Shown here piece by piece: positions 15,960-23,898 of a stretch of 64,000 nt of DNA. Both the position numbers and the translations under genes were made by a program. Below the pieces are notes generated by a model. It ran no database searches and was not told the origin of the DNA. It was given only the letters and a program-made list of their open reading frames with translations. Origin of the DNA: Romboutsia_C sp015668195. Its GTDB lineage: Bacteria > Bacillota > Clostridia > Peptostreptococcales > Peptostreptococcaceae. Within the stretch, counting starts at the first letter, position 1. Every line of letters starts with the position of its first letter. The stretch lies in the NCBI RefSeq assembly GCF_015668195.1, contig NZ_JADPFC010000001.1:558001-622000 (forward strand), in the 5' to 3' direction.

Positions 15960-16490
15960 ATATAGTATTTAGTAGATTAAATATCTCTTTTAAACTCTAG
16001 ATATCTACTCCCTTGAAATTTCAAAATGCCTACATCTCCCTCAATAATCATACCAAACTCTTTTCCTGAAACACTAAACTCCATTCTATCAGTACTTTCA
16101 AACTCAAATGTAATATAATAATTTGTAGATGAACCTCCGTTATGATGTACTCCATTTGAGTCAACATGTCCAGTGTGTCTTATAACTTCACTTCTTTTAG
16201 AAACAACCTTACTTTTTACATCTAATATAGGTTGTTTATTATTGTAAGACCATTGATTAACACCTCTAATAATATTAATTATAATTGTACCTAAAATAAG
16301 AAAAAAGATTATAAAAAACATGGCCGTAAATAAGTCAAAAGTTGGATCAAAAAAATACATATCCATAATAGATACCCCTCATTTCGTATATATTTTTAAA
16401 ATATAATTTATGCTAATTTTAAACTATAGATTCATTTATGTGGTAACAAAAGAGATACATTTTTGATTATTCTTAAAAAATATATCTAAA
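15960..16490 (-). repeat. Inverted duplication, left copy (DUF2500 gene with its leader)
   Basis: The coding region, its 5' leader and about 110 bases upstream are closely similar to 21776-22285 on the other strand (for example TTTGTTACCACATAAATRAA and TATAYGCGAAATGAGGGG-like blocks). This is a roughly 500-base inverted repeat flanking 5.3 kb. Confidence 0.85.
15977..16366 (-). CDS. DUF2500-family membrane protein (YhhM-like), copy 1
   Basis: A 129-residue protein with one N-terminal membrane helix (LFTAMFFIIFFLILGTIIIN) and a cytosolic or extracellular beta domain. The domain carries the DUF2500 signature: VVSKRSEVIRH, SSTNYYITFEFES, DRMEFSVSGKEFGMIIEGD and GILKFQGSRYLEFKRD. Function unknown in the family. 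The start ATG has GAGGGG 10 bases upstream. A second copy, about 90% similar, lies inverted at 21.87 kb. Confidence 0.88.
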   Translation of the reverse strand: MDMYFFDPTFDLFTAMFFIIFFLILGTIIINIIRGVNQWSYNNKQPILDVKSKVVSKRSEVIRHTGHVDSNGVHHNGGSSTNYYITFEFESTDRMEFSVSGKEFGMIIEGDVGILKFQGSRYLEFKRDI

Positions 16491-16724
16491 GAAATCTAGT
16501 AAAAAAGCTTTTAAAATCCATTTGTTTCGATTTTAAGGTCTTTAACTTTATGTAAAATCCATAAAAATATTAATTTGATAAATCTTAAATGAGCAGTCAT
16601 AGTATCGGTATATTCTAAATTAATTATATTTTTATTTAAATATTTTTTTAATATTAGAAAAAAGTCCCTAAATATTTAAAAAAATTTGTATTATATATCG
16701 AAAGATAATTTAGGAGGTGAAAAT
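16367..16724. other. Gene-free stretch with duplication leader and dispersed repeat
   Basis: It contains the leader half of the inverted duplication (to about 16490) and dispersed repeat copy 3. The last 120 bases precede the VTC gene and show nothing specific. Confidence 0.5.
16483..16575 (+). repeat. Dispersed intergenic repeat, copy 3
   Basis: Core hairpin AAAGCTTTTAAAATCCA ... TCGATTTTAAGGTCTTT with flanks TATATCTAAAGAAATCTAGT and AACTTTATGTAAAATCC. It abuts the edge of the inverted duplication. Confidence 0.6.
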
Positions 16725-17438
16725 ATGAGTAATATTGACATGTTATCTGTGTCAAGGAAAGAAGTAAAGTTTTTAGTTTCTCTTATAGATAGAATTTACT
16801 TGTTAAATTCTTTAAGTAAAGTATTAACTCCAGATAAATATGGTGACTATAATGGCTATAAAACAAGAAGTGTATATTTTGATAGTATTGATAATGAAGA
16901 TTTTACACAAAAGTTAGTAAAAACTGAAAAAAGAAAGCGTGTAAGACTAAGAATATATAATACTACGGATACTTTTGCTAAATTTGAAATTAAGCGAAAA
17001 CATTTAGACAGAGAATTAAAAGAAAGCATAACAATTTCTAAAGAGGATGCAATAAAATTAATAAATGGAGATTATTCTGTACTATTAAAATATAATAATA
17101 ATCCTCTTTCACATTATGCATTTAATCTAATGAAAACTCATAATTATAGACCAGTTTCTATGGTTGAATATGATAGGAGAGCATTCACACATGAAAGTTT
17201 TAATACAAGAATAACTCTTGATAACAATTTAAGGTATACAAACTTTAATTATAATTTATTTGATGAAGATATAAACTTTAAACAAGCTATGCCTAAGGAT
17301 CAAACTATTCTTGAAGTTAAATATGATAGATTTTTGTTTTATCAGATACAAGAAATTTTATCAAAATGTAATTTTATTGGGAAGCCTCCAAGCAAGTATG
17401 GAACATCAAGACAATTATTAAATAGATATTATTATTAG
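16725..17438 (+). CDS. VTC-domain polyphosphate polymerase-like protein
   Basis: A 237-residue protein; the ATG at 16725 has AGGAGGTG 6 bases upstream, better than the frame's earlier ATG. It follows the VTC tunnel-enzyme family. RKEVKFLVS opens, KTRSVYFDS and KRVRLRIY supply basic residues, FEIKRK supplies the conserved E-x-K, and YDRRAF then ILEVKYD follow. VTC domains polymerise polyphosphate from ATP in a beta-barrel tunnel lined with Lys/Arg. It lies 15 bases before a DUF4956 membrane gene, a frequent pairing, so the two probably act together at the membrane. Confidence 0.88.
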   Translation: MSNIDMLSVSRKEVKFLVSLIDRIYLLNSLSKVLTPDKYGDYNGYKTRSVYFDSIDNEDFTQKLVKTEKRKRVRLRIYNTTDTFAKFEIKRKHLDRELKESITISKEDAIKLINGDYSVLLKYNNNPLSHYAFNLMKTHNYRPVSMVEYDRRAFTHESFNTRITLDNNLRYTNFNYNLFDEDINFKQAMPKDQTILEVKYDRFLFYQIQEILSKCNFIGKPPSKYGTSRQLLNRYYY

Positions 17439-17453
17439 ACAGGAGATGACATT

Positions 17454-18125
17454 ATGAATCAAATTTTAAAAGGAAATATAGATTTAAACTCAATAATTCA
17501 AAATGCACAAACACCAAAATTTATTATACAAAGTATTATCATGACTATTGTTTTTTCTGCAATAATTTATTATACATATAAGCTTTCATATGATACGCTA
17601 AATTATAATAAGAAATTTAATATAACACTTGTTATGATAGCCTTTATAAGCACTGTTCTTATGGATTTAATTCAAAGTAATTTAGCGATATCTCTAGGAA
17701 TGCTAGGGTCATTATCAATAGTAAGATTTAGAACAAATATAAAAGATTATAGAGATATAGGATTTATTTTTTGGAGTATGTCAGTAGGTCTTGCATCAGC
17801 CACACAAAATCTTTTTTTATGTCTAATAAGCTCTTTATTAATAGCTTTATTTATGATTATTACGGGAAAAGAAAGCAAGTGTGGAAATAAATTATTGCTA
17901 GTTATAAGAGGTAAAGAAGTTAATTTAAATACGATTCAAGAGATACTTGATAAATATAAAATTAAAAATAATATAAAAGCTAAAAATATATTAAGTGATT
18001 CATTTGAACTAGTTTACGAGATAAAGGTATCAAATAATCAAGATAATTTATTGATAGATGACTTACTAAAGTTTGATAAAATAGATAGTGTAAATGTATT
18101 AGCACCAAGTACAGAAGTTATATAA
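17454..18125 (+). CDS. DUF4956-family membrane protein
   Basis: A 223-residue protein with four membrane helices in the first 140 residues and a cytosolic ACT-like C-terminal domain. The family core is SLAISLGMLGSLSIVRFRTN, followed by RDIGFIFWSMSVGLA; the G-S-L-S-I-V-R-F-R loop is diagnostic. Shine-Dalgarno AGGAG. It is translated directly after the VTC polymerase gene, and a terminator follows. DUF4956 proteins are repeatedly found beside VTC domains and may serve as a polyphosphate or ion channel; the actual role is unproven. Confidence 0.88.
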   Translation: MNQILKGNIDLNSIIQNAQTPKFIIQSIIMTIVFSAIIYYTYKLSYDTLNYNKKFNITLVMIAFISTVLMDLIQSNLAISLGMLGSLSIVRFRTNIKDYRDIGFIFWSMSVGLASATQNLFLCLISSLLIALFMIITGKESKCGNKLLLVIRGKEVNLNTIQEILDKYKIKNNIKAKNILSDSFELVYEIKVSNNQDNLLIDDLLKFDKIDSVNVLAPSTEVI

Positions 18126-18130
18126 AGAAC

Positions 18131-18165
18131 AAAAGCAGATAGTTTCTTAAAGTATCTGCTTTTAC
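18131..18165 (+). terminator. Intrinsic terminator after the VTC-DUF4956 unit
   Basis: AAAAGCAGATA / TATCTGCTTTT, 11-bp perfect stem with 11-base loop. Confidence 0.8.
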
Positions 18166-18344
18166 TTATTGGATGATATATAAATTAATAATTTAAATTA
18201 AGAAACTTCTATTAGTAATGTAATTGGACATTATTAAAATTAATTTTATCAATAAGAAAAGTATATGTAGTTAATTAAATAGAAAGTTATTTATTATATA
18301 AAACTAGCAAATATATTTCAAGAATCAGGATGGGAATAATAATT

Positions 18345-18995
18345 ATGTCAAAAGAGGTATTTCTAAAGGGTGATATAAATCAGATCGTTGAAGAAAATAT
18401 CGGATTTATAATAAATACAATTTCAAAAGTTACAGGTAAATATGTTTCAATTGAAAATGACGATGAATTTAGCATAGGCCTTATGGCTTTTGTTGAAGCA
18501 TTAGATAAATATAACCAAGAAAAAGGTCCATTTTTATCATTTGCAAAGATAGTAATTGAAAGCAGGATAAAAAATTATTTAGTAAAAGAGAAGAAAAAGG
18601 TTGATGTTGTATCAATAGATTTATATAAGGAGATAGGAATAGACATAAATAATATCTTATATAATCCAATTGAAGATAAAACAGAACTTATAAATGAAAT
18701 ACAACAATTTAAAGAAGAACTTAATTTATTTAAATTAACAATTGAAGATTTAATAAAAGAAGCACCAAAGCATAGTGATACAAGAAAAAATGCTATTAAT
18801 GTATCAAAGAAAGCAAGTAAAGACCTTGAAATTACTGATTTTATGTATGAAAAAAAGAGACTTCCAATAAAAAAAATCTCTTTAAAATATATGGTTACAG
18901 AAAAAGTGATAAAAAGAAGTAAAAAGTTTATAATTTCACTTATAATAATTTTCTTTAAAAAATATAGAAACCTAATGTTATGGATAGGGAAATAG
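18345..18995 (+). CDS. sigI: RNA polymerase sigma factor SigI
   Basis: A 216-residue sigma-70-type factor. Region 2 includes NIGFIINTISKVTGKYVSIE-like text and DEFSIGLMAFVEALDKYN, then FLSFAKIVIESRIKNYL, which is the SigI form of region 2. The C-terminal region TDFMYEKKRLPIKKISLKYM supplies a region-4-like HTH. In Bacillus SigI responds to heat and cell-wall stress; in Clostridium (Ruminiclostridium) thermocellum multiple SigI factors control cellulosome genes. The ATG at 18345 is chosen because the earlier in-frame ATG at 18330 directly abuts the AGGA. The anti-sigma partner follows at once. Confidence 0.85.
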   Translation: MSKEVFLKGDINQIVEENIGFIINTISKVTGKYVSIENDDEFSIGLMAFVEALDKYNQEKGPFLSFAKIVIESRIKNYLVKEKKKVDVVSIDLYKEIGIDINNILYNPIEDKTELINEIQQFKEELNLFKLTIEDLIKEAPKHSDTRKNAINVSKKASKDLEITDFMYEKKRLPIKKISLKYMVTEKVIKRSKKFIISLIIIFFKKYRNLMLWIGK

Positions 18996-19009
18996 AGGTG
19001 ACTAAGCTT

Positions 19010-20071
19010 ATGTATTACAAAGGTATCGTTATGGAATTAAATAAAGAACATGCAATAGTTATGATAAATAGTGGGGATATGTTAAAAATAAAAATTAAAA
19101 AGGGGTTATTGATTGGGGACGTAATTATATTTACTGAAGAAGATATAATTAAAGAAAGCAAAGTTATAGAATTTAAAAATAAAAAATGGATAAAACCATT
19201 GGCATTAGTTGCATCAATTTTCTTTATAATTATATTTAACTTTTCAGGTAAAGACAAAGAACCTATATCAAATCCATATGCATTAGTAACATTAGATATA
19301 AATCCAAGTATAGGGCTTGAAGTTGATGAGAATAAAATAGTAGTTAACGCAAAGGGTTTAAATAAAGATGGAAAGAAAATGAATATGAAAGATTTAAATG
19401 GGAAAAGTCTTGATGAAGCAACTAAGATTATTAGATCCTATGTACAAAGTAATAAAGATATAAAGAATAAAGATTCAATGATAGTAGGGTTTGCCTTTTT
19501 AGAAAATACAAATAATAAAGTATTTGAAAAAAATGTCCAAGATATAATAAGAAAAAACTTTAGTGGAGTTGAAATAGTTTATATGTATGGTTCATCACAA
19601 GATAGAGAAAAGGCAATTGAAAAAGGGATAAGTCTTGGAAGATATAAAGCAGATGAGATAATAAATGAAGATTTATTAGAAGATACCATAGAAAATATGT
19701 CTGTTGATGAGCTTATAAATTTACTAAAAAATAAATCTACTCCGGTTTATTTAAATAAAGAAATAAAAGATGAACTTGAAGATAGATATGAAGATAACAA
19801 AGACAATGACGATAATGATCGTGATTATAATGGCAATAAAAAAGATGATGACGACGAAGATCATGGTTATAATAATAACGAAGATGAAGATAACAAAGAC
19901 CGTAAATATAATGATAATAACGAAGATGATGACAACAAAGACCGTAAATATAATGATAATAACGAAGATGATGACAACAAAGATCATAAATATGATGAAA
20001 ACAACGAAGGTTATGAGAATAATGACCGTAAATATAATGACAATAACAAAGATGATGATAATGATGAATAA
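19010..20071 (+). CDS. rsgI: Anti-sigma-I factor RsgI-like, with acidic repeat tail
   Basis: A 353-residue single-pass protein. The ATG at 19010 has GAGGTG 9 bases upstream and lies 14 bases after sigI. An N-terminal RsgI_N domain (YYKGIVMELNKEHAIVMINS, about 1-55) binds SigI. A membrane helix (PLALVASIFFIIIFNF, about 63-79) follows. The extracellular part begins YALVTLDINPSIGLEVDENK, the conserved RsgI middle domain, which includes the NPSI autoproteolysis-like segment. The last ~95 residues are almost only Asp, Asn, Glu, Lys and Tyr, with four 14-residue repeats of the NKDRKYNDNNEDDD type. In C. thermocellum the RsgI tail senses polysaccharides; here the tail is low-complexity and acidic. 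Confidence 0.87.
   Translation: MYYKGIVMELNKEHAIVMINSGDMLKIKIKKGLLIGDVIIFTEEDIIKESKVIEFKNKKWIKPLALVASIFFIIIFNFSGKDKEPISNPYALVTLDINPSIGLEVDENKIVVNAKGLNKDGKKMNMKDLNGKSLDEATKIIRSYVQSNKDIKNKDSMIVGFAFLENTNNKVFEKNVQDIIRKNFSGVEIVYMYGSSQDREKAIEKGISLGRYKADEIINEDLLEDTIENMSVDELINLLKNKSTPVYLNKEIKDELEDRYEDNKDNDDNDRDYNGNKKDDDDEDHGYNNNEDEDNKDRKYNDNNEDDDNKDRKYNDNNEDDDNKDHKYDENNEGYENNDRKYNDNNKDDDNDE
19892..20059 (+). repeat. 42-base tandem repeat in rsgI (four units)
   Basis: Units start at 19892, 19934, 19976 and 20018. The first two are nearly identical (AACAAAGACCGTAAATATAA start); the last two are diverged. Each encodes 14 residues. Its length can be expected to vary between strains. Confidence 0.85.
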
Positions 20072-20154
20072 AAAAGATAGATTTATAATTAAAAACAATA
20101 AATGAAAAAAATATGGTACGATTATATAAATAACTTTAATTTTAATTAGTATCT

Positions 20155-20245
20155 AAAAGCACATTTAAATATATACAGTAAAATGCCCATAGAATCAGTT
20201 TATTTGGATTCTATGGGCATTAACTTTATTTTATAAATACCTATT
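20155..20245. repeat. Dispersed intergenic repeat, copy 4, forming a bidirectional terminator
   Basis: AATGCCCATAGAATC (20182-20196) and GATTCTATGGGCATT (20207-20221) are perfect 15-base arms within repeat flanks CACATTTAAATATATACAGT and AACTTTATTTTATAAAT. It lies between converging rsgI and the manganese catalase gene, so it probably ends both. Confidence 0.65.
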
Positions 20246-20288
20246 TAGGAATAATTACAGTGTATATTTAAAATTGATATACTTAATG

Positions 20289-20999
20289 TTACTTTTTAGA
20301 ATCTTTTCCAACTGGTATACTATCATTATTTATAGGGTTATCAAATGATGGTGGAGTAATATTTATTTTAGTATCATGGTTAGGCCCAGGAGTAGATAAG
20401 TCAAAGTATAACTTAGAGTCTTCAGTAACACCAAAATCTCTATTTGAGCCTGTATTTTTAACTTTATTTAATGCATCTCTAAATAAAGCATTATGTGCTT
20501 CTTCTCTATTAAGTAAGAAATCAATAGTTTCTCTAACATATTTATCTTCAATTTGTCTATATAAGTATTCATATACAACTTTTGCTCTTTGTTCTGATGC
20601 TATATTAGATAATAAATCTGCAACTAAATCACCTGTTACAGTTACATAATTTGCACTCCATGGTGCTCCTGATGAATTTATTAATACAGGTGATAATCCA
20701 GTTAATACATGTGTCTCTATCTCTCCTGAATCAACAGCCTTATAATCTACATCATGTCCGTTAAGTAAGTTTATAGTTTGAGCTACCATTTCCATATGAC
20801 TAAGTTCTTCTGCAGCTATATCTAAAAATAAATCTTTTATAACAGGGTCTTTTATTCTAAAACTTTGTGATATATATTGCATCGCTGCTTTAAGTTCTCC
20901 ATTACCTCCACCTAATTGTTCTTGCATTAAAACTGCATATTGAGGATTTGGTTTTTCTACTCTTACTTCTCTTAATAATTTTTTATCATGCTTAAACAT
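20289..20999 (-). CDS. Manganese catalase family protein (CotJC-like)
   Basis: A 236-residue four-helix-bundle protein. Dimanganese ligands are expected in NGELKAAMQYISQSF (Glu), DIAAEELSHMEMV (Glu and His) and, in the second half, ASEQRAKVVYEYL and LNREEAHNALF. It dismutates hydrogen peroxide without haem. Close homologues are CotJC-type spore coat proteins in clostridia, but no cotJA/cotJB genes are adjacent, and this protein has a C-terminal extension ending in GKDSKK. The start has GGAGG 9-10 bases upstream. It is monocistronic, convergent with rsgI. Confidence 0.9.
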   Translation of the reverse strand: MFKHDKKLLREVRVEKPNPQYAVLMQEQLGGGNGELKAAMQYISQSFRIKDPVIKDLFLDIAAEELSHMEMVAQTINLLNGHDVDYKAVDSGEIETHVLTGLSPVLINSSGAPWSANYVTVTGDLVADLLSNIASEQRAKVVYEYLYRQIEDKYVRETIDFLLNREEAHNALFRDALNKVKNTGSNRDFGVTEDSKLYFDLSTPGPNHDTKINITPPSFDNPINNDSIPVGKDSKK

Positions 21000-21107
21000 T
21001 TAAATATGTACCTCCATTTTATATGTAGTTAAAAATATATTTTCCAAATTAATGAAAAATATTCTTACTTGAATAAATAATGTACTCCTTATTCTTTAAA
21101 AAATTAT

Positions 21108-21195
21108 TTAAATATATCTAGTAAGAAAGCTCTTGGAATCTAAGGGCTTTAATGATAATTAATCTCTAAAGTAAAATTTAAGATGTGGTTAGAAT
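21108..21195 (+). repeat. Dispersed intergenic repeat, copy 5
   Basis: ATTTAAATATATCTAGTAAG, AAAGCTCTTGGAATC, AAGGGCTTTAATGAT and then AATCTCTAAAGTAAAATTTA follow the family order. The loop between the hairpin arms is shortened. Confidence 0.6.
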
Positions 21196-21266
21196 TATTA
21201 TATGGCTTGTAAATTGTTTTTCAAAGATATATTATTAAAGTAATACAAGTCAAAAGGGGGAGTTCA

Positions 21267-21683
21267 ATGAATAAATACAATAATCTGTTTAAATTGACAA
21301 GGTCATTAACATACCTATTTATACTTTCCCTATTTATATTAATTTTTATTGGATTTACTATAGGGGAAGGAGAAATATTACAGTATAGTGTAGGTTTTTG
21401 TGTTATAAGTTTTATTTCATGCTTCGTCATAGGGGGAATTTCATTAGTAATAAAAATCATATTTTTAAATTCAATGGATAGAAAAAGAAGATTAATTAAT
21501 GCTTTAAAAAATTTTTTATGTTTATCCATAACATTATTTATTTTAGATTTTATTTTGAGAGGTTCAGATATAAATTTAGGTAGTATATTTAGTATAAGTT
21601 TTGGAAGTGCCGTAGGAATAAATTTTGGAGATTTAATATTCTTTAAGCGTAAAAATTTAAATACTTACCAAAAATTTTTTTAA
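21267..21683 (+). CDS. Hypothetical membrane protein, 138 residues
   Basis: I do not recognise this protein. It has four likely membrane segments (LTYLFILSLFILIFIGF; YSVGFCVISFISCFVIGGIS; INALKNFLCLSITLFILDF; FSISFGSAVGINFGDLIFF), with a basic cytosolic loop DRKRRL between segments 2 and 3. Shine-Dalgarno AAAGGGGGAG before ATG. It stands alone between two repeats. Confidence 0.7.
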   Translation: MNKYNNLFKLTRSLTYLFILSLFILIFIGFTIGEGEILQYSVGFCVISFISCFVIGGISLVIKIIFLNSMDRKRRLINALKNFLCLSITLFILDFILRGSDINLGSIFSISFGSAVGINFGDLIFFKRKNLNTYQKFF

Positions 21684-21745
21684 TATTCTAGTAAAAACTT
21701 TCAGGAAATAAGCCTTAGAATCGATTCTAGGGCATTTTTATATTA
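21683..21745 (+). repeat. Dispersed intergenic repeat, copy 6 (short)
   Basis: TTCTAGTAAAAACTTTCAGG, then GCCTTAGAATC / GATTCTAGGGC, an 11-base inverted pair with one wobble and no loop. It directly follows the preceding gene, where it may terminate transcription. Confidence 0.5.
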
Positions 21746-21775
21746 TTATATTAATTAATCATTTTTATTAGAGCA

Positions 21776-22285
21776 TTTAGATATTCTTAATAATCAAAAA
21801 TGTATCTTATTTGTTACCACATAAATAAATCTATAGCTTAAAATTGTCATAAATTACATTTTAAAAATATATGCGAAATGAGGGGAACTATTGTGGGGAA
21901 CCAACTTTTGACTTATTTACGGTCATGTTTTTTATAATATTTTTTCTTATTTTAGGTACAATTATAATTAATGCTATTAAAGGTTTTAATCAATGGTCCT
22001 ACAATAATAAACAACCTATATTAGATGTAAAAAGCAAAGTTGTTTCTAAAAGAAGTGATGTTATAAGACACGCTGGACATGTTGATTCAAATGGAACACA
22101 TCATAACGGAGGTTCATCTACAAACTATTATATTACATTTGAGTTTGAAAGTAAGGATAGAATGGAGTTTAGTGCCTCAGGAAAAGAATTTGGTATGATT
22201 GCTGAAGGAGACATAGGCGTTTTAAAATTTCAGGGAAGTAGATATCTAGAGTTTAAAAGAGAAATTTAATCTAACTACATTTAAA
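21776..22285 (+). repeat. Inverted duplication, right copy
   Basis: Counterpart of 15960-16490 in opposite orientation. Similarity begins at TTTAGATATTCTTAATAATC and runs through the leader and the whole DUF2500 coding region. Confidence 0.85.
21871..22269 (+). CDS. DUF2500-family membrane protein, copy 2 (start region altered)
   Basis: From PTFDLFTVMFFIIFF to its end LKFQGSRYLEFKRE this protein is about 90% identical to the copy at 15977. Compared with copy 1, about 12 bases around the start codon are changed. Where copy 1 has GAGGGG, spacer, ATG, this copy has GAGGGG, spacer and GTG out of frame. The in-frame ATG at 21871 lies before that GAGGGG and has no Shine-Dalgarno of its own. Expression is therefore doubtful, though the frame is otherwise intact. 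The next in-frame ATG is within the membrane helix (VMFF). Confidence 0.65.
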   Translation: MRNEGNYCGEPTFDLFTVMFFIIFFLILGTIIINAIKGFNQWSYNNKQPILDVKSKVVSKRSDVIRHAGHVDSNGTHHNGGSSTNYYITFEFESKDRMEFSASGKEFGMIAEGDIGVLKFQGSRYLEFKREI

Positions 22286-22306
22286 ATTAATACTAGGGAG
22301 GACGGA

Positions 22307-22339
22307 ATGAAGAGGAAATTAATACTCTTATTAATATGA
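22307..22339 (+). pseudogene. Stub of a signal-peptide gene (11 codons)
   Basis: A very strong AGGGAGG lies 5 bases before ATG. The frame MKRKLILLLI then stops at TGA. It looks like the first residues of a secreted or lipoprotein signal peptide. A similar start (ATGAAGAGGAAA) recurs at 22345 and also stops within 13 codons. In copy 1 of the duplication a lipoprotein gene occupies the matching place, so this is probably its decayed counterpart. Confidence 0.4.
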
Positions 22340-22450
22340 ATTGCATGAAGAGGAAAACAAATACTAGACTTTTTCTGTTTTAAATGGATGATTTTGGATA
22401 TAAAAAATATTAAATAAAAGACTAGAATAACTTGACAGGAGATGATTTAA

Positions 22451-23434
22451 ATGTGTACACATATTCACATTTCAAGTAACAAAAATAACTTTTATTGGGG
22501 GAGAACTTTAGATACTTCTTTTAATCCATTCGATGTTGGTTCAAAAGTAACTATTGTTCCTAAAAATTTTACTTTAGATACACAAAGTAGACCATGGAAA
22601 ATAAAATATGCTTTTTTAGGTATAAATTTATCAGGATCTACTTTATTTTTTGATGGAGTAAATGAAAAAGGGCTTGCTGGAGGACTTTTATTTTTAAAAG
22701 CATGTACATGGGACAAAAAAGATAATATAGAAAATGAAGGACTTACAGCTATTAATAGTGGTGAAATAATTCCTTGGATTTTAAGTAACTTTGAAAATGT
22801 TAGTGATATAAAGAAAAATATATCAAAAGTTGCAGTTACTAGTGATGATATTCCTTCATTAGGAGAGTTAGGTAAAGGAAATCCTATAACTGCTCATTAT
22901 ACTTTTACAGACAAAGAGGGTAATTCAGTTGTATTAGAACCAACAAATAACGGACGTTTTAGAGTTTTTGATAATAATGTAGGTGTAATGGCTAATGACC
23001 CAACATTTGATTGGCATATGACTAATTTAGCAAATTATATCCAAGTACAAGGATTTAATAGACAACAAAATCATTTAAATAATAAAACAGTAATTACACC
23101 AATTTCAAATGGTTCAGGTCTACTTGGATTACCAGGAGATTATACTTCACCATCAAGATTTGTACGTGCATCATATTTAAGAAATCTTATAGGAGAAGTT
23201 AGTGATGAAGAAGCACCTAGTCAATTATTTAGTATTTTAAATTCTGTTTGGGTTCCAAAGGGAGTTATGCGTTTTGTTAAAGATAAAGATGACTCAGATT
23301 TCACAAGTTATATGTGTGCATATGATCAAAATTTAGGTAAACTATATTTACGTGTTTTTAATCATATAGATACAATGGAATTCTCTTTAGAAAATGTAAG
23401 AGAAAATGAATTAGTAACTTATTCAGTTAACTAA
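22451..23434 (+). CDS. Choloylglycine hydrolase / bile salt hydrolase family enzyme
   Basis: A 327-residue Ntn-hydrolase. The start MCTHIHISS exposes Cys2 as the N-terminal nucleophile after Met removal. Arg in WGRTLD (18) and the following Asp, the ANDPTFDWHMTNLANY block (active-site Asn), GLLGLPGDYTSPSRFVRASY (Arg) and the usual length match BSH and penicillin V acylases. It cleaves the amide of conjugated bile acids, or penicillin V; the loop around residue 80 (GGLLFLKACTW) matches neither textbook type closely, so the preferred substrate is open. No signal peptide, thus cytosolic. Shine-Dalgarno AGGAGAT. Monocistronic. It suggests a gut habitat. Confidence 0.92.
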   Translation: MCTHIHISSNKNNFYWGRTLDTSFNPFDVGSKVTIVPKNFTLDTQSRPWKIKYAFLGINLSGSTLFFDGVNEKGLAGGLLFLKACTWDKKDNIENEGLTAINSGEIIPWILSNFENVSDIKKNISKVAVTSDDIPSLGELGKGNPITAHYTFTDKEGNSVVLEPTNNGRFRVFDNNVGVMANDPTFDWHMTNLANYIQVQGFNRQQNHLNNKTVITPISNGSGLLGLPGDYTSPSRFVRASYLRNLIGEVSDEEAPSQLFSILNSVWVPKGVMRFVKDKDDSDFTSYMCAYDQNLGKLYLRVFNHIDTMEFSLENVRENELVTYSVN

Positions 23435-23898
23435 AAATTAGTTAAAAATAATTTTTAAAAAAGTGTTAAAAAGGTTAACATATAAATTTCATATGGTTTT
23501 AGTGTATATGGTAATAATAAGCGAAAATACCTAAGATATTGTTATATAGGTTAAAATCAACCAAAGAAGAGTGTATTTGATGAAATATATTAATTTCAAT
23601 AGATACACTTTTTTAGTTATAACTATTATATAAGTCTAAATTTTAGATATTAATCTAAAGTATGTAATGCTTTTGTTTATATTTAAATCAAAGCTTATAG
23701 CTATTACAAATTACGAATGTATTTTCATTTAAGGATATATATACTATATTTTATTAATTCTTTAGATGATTTGATTGAGTATATAAAAATGATAATTAAT
23801 AGCTATAATATGTTAAAAATAAGATTTTTTAATTGGAATATAATTTAATAAAATGTATAATATAATCAAAGTTTTTAAGAAAAGTTATGGGGGATAGA
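23435..23898. other. Gene-free stretch
   Basis: It contains a hairpin repeat copy at 23565-23616, preceded by a small hairpin (GGTTAAAATCAACC). A faint in-frame piece (LYFINSLDDLIEYIKMIINS at about 23745-23810) may be a gene fragment but cannot be identified. Confidence 0.4.
23565..23616 (+). repeat. Hairpin repeat copy 2 (terminator-like)
   Basis: AAGAGTGTATTTGATGAAAT ... ATTTCAATAGATACACTTTT plus T-run. Same block as 12841-12894. Confidence 0.55.

Noticed and set aside
19751..20098. Long open frames on both strands over the rsgI tail
   Set aside because: They are a by-product of the low-complexity Asp/Asn/Lys repeats; no Shine-Dalgarno and an implausible all-Ile/Phe or all-Met/Ile/Thr composition.
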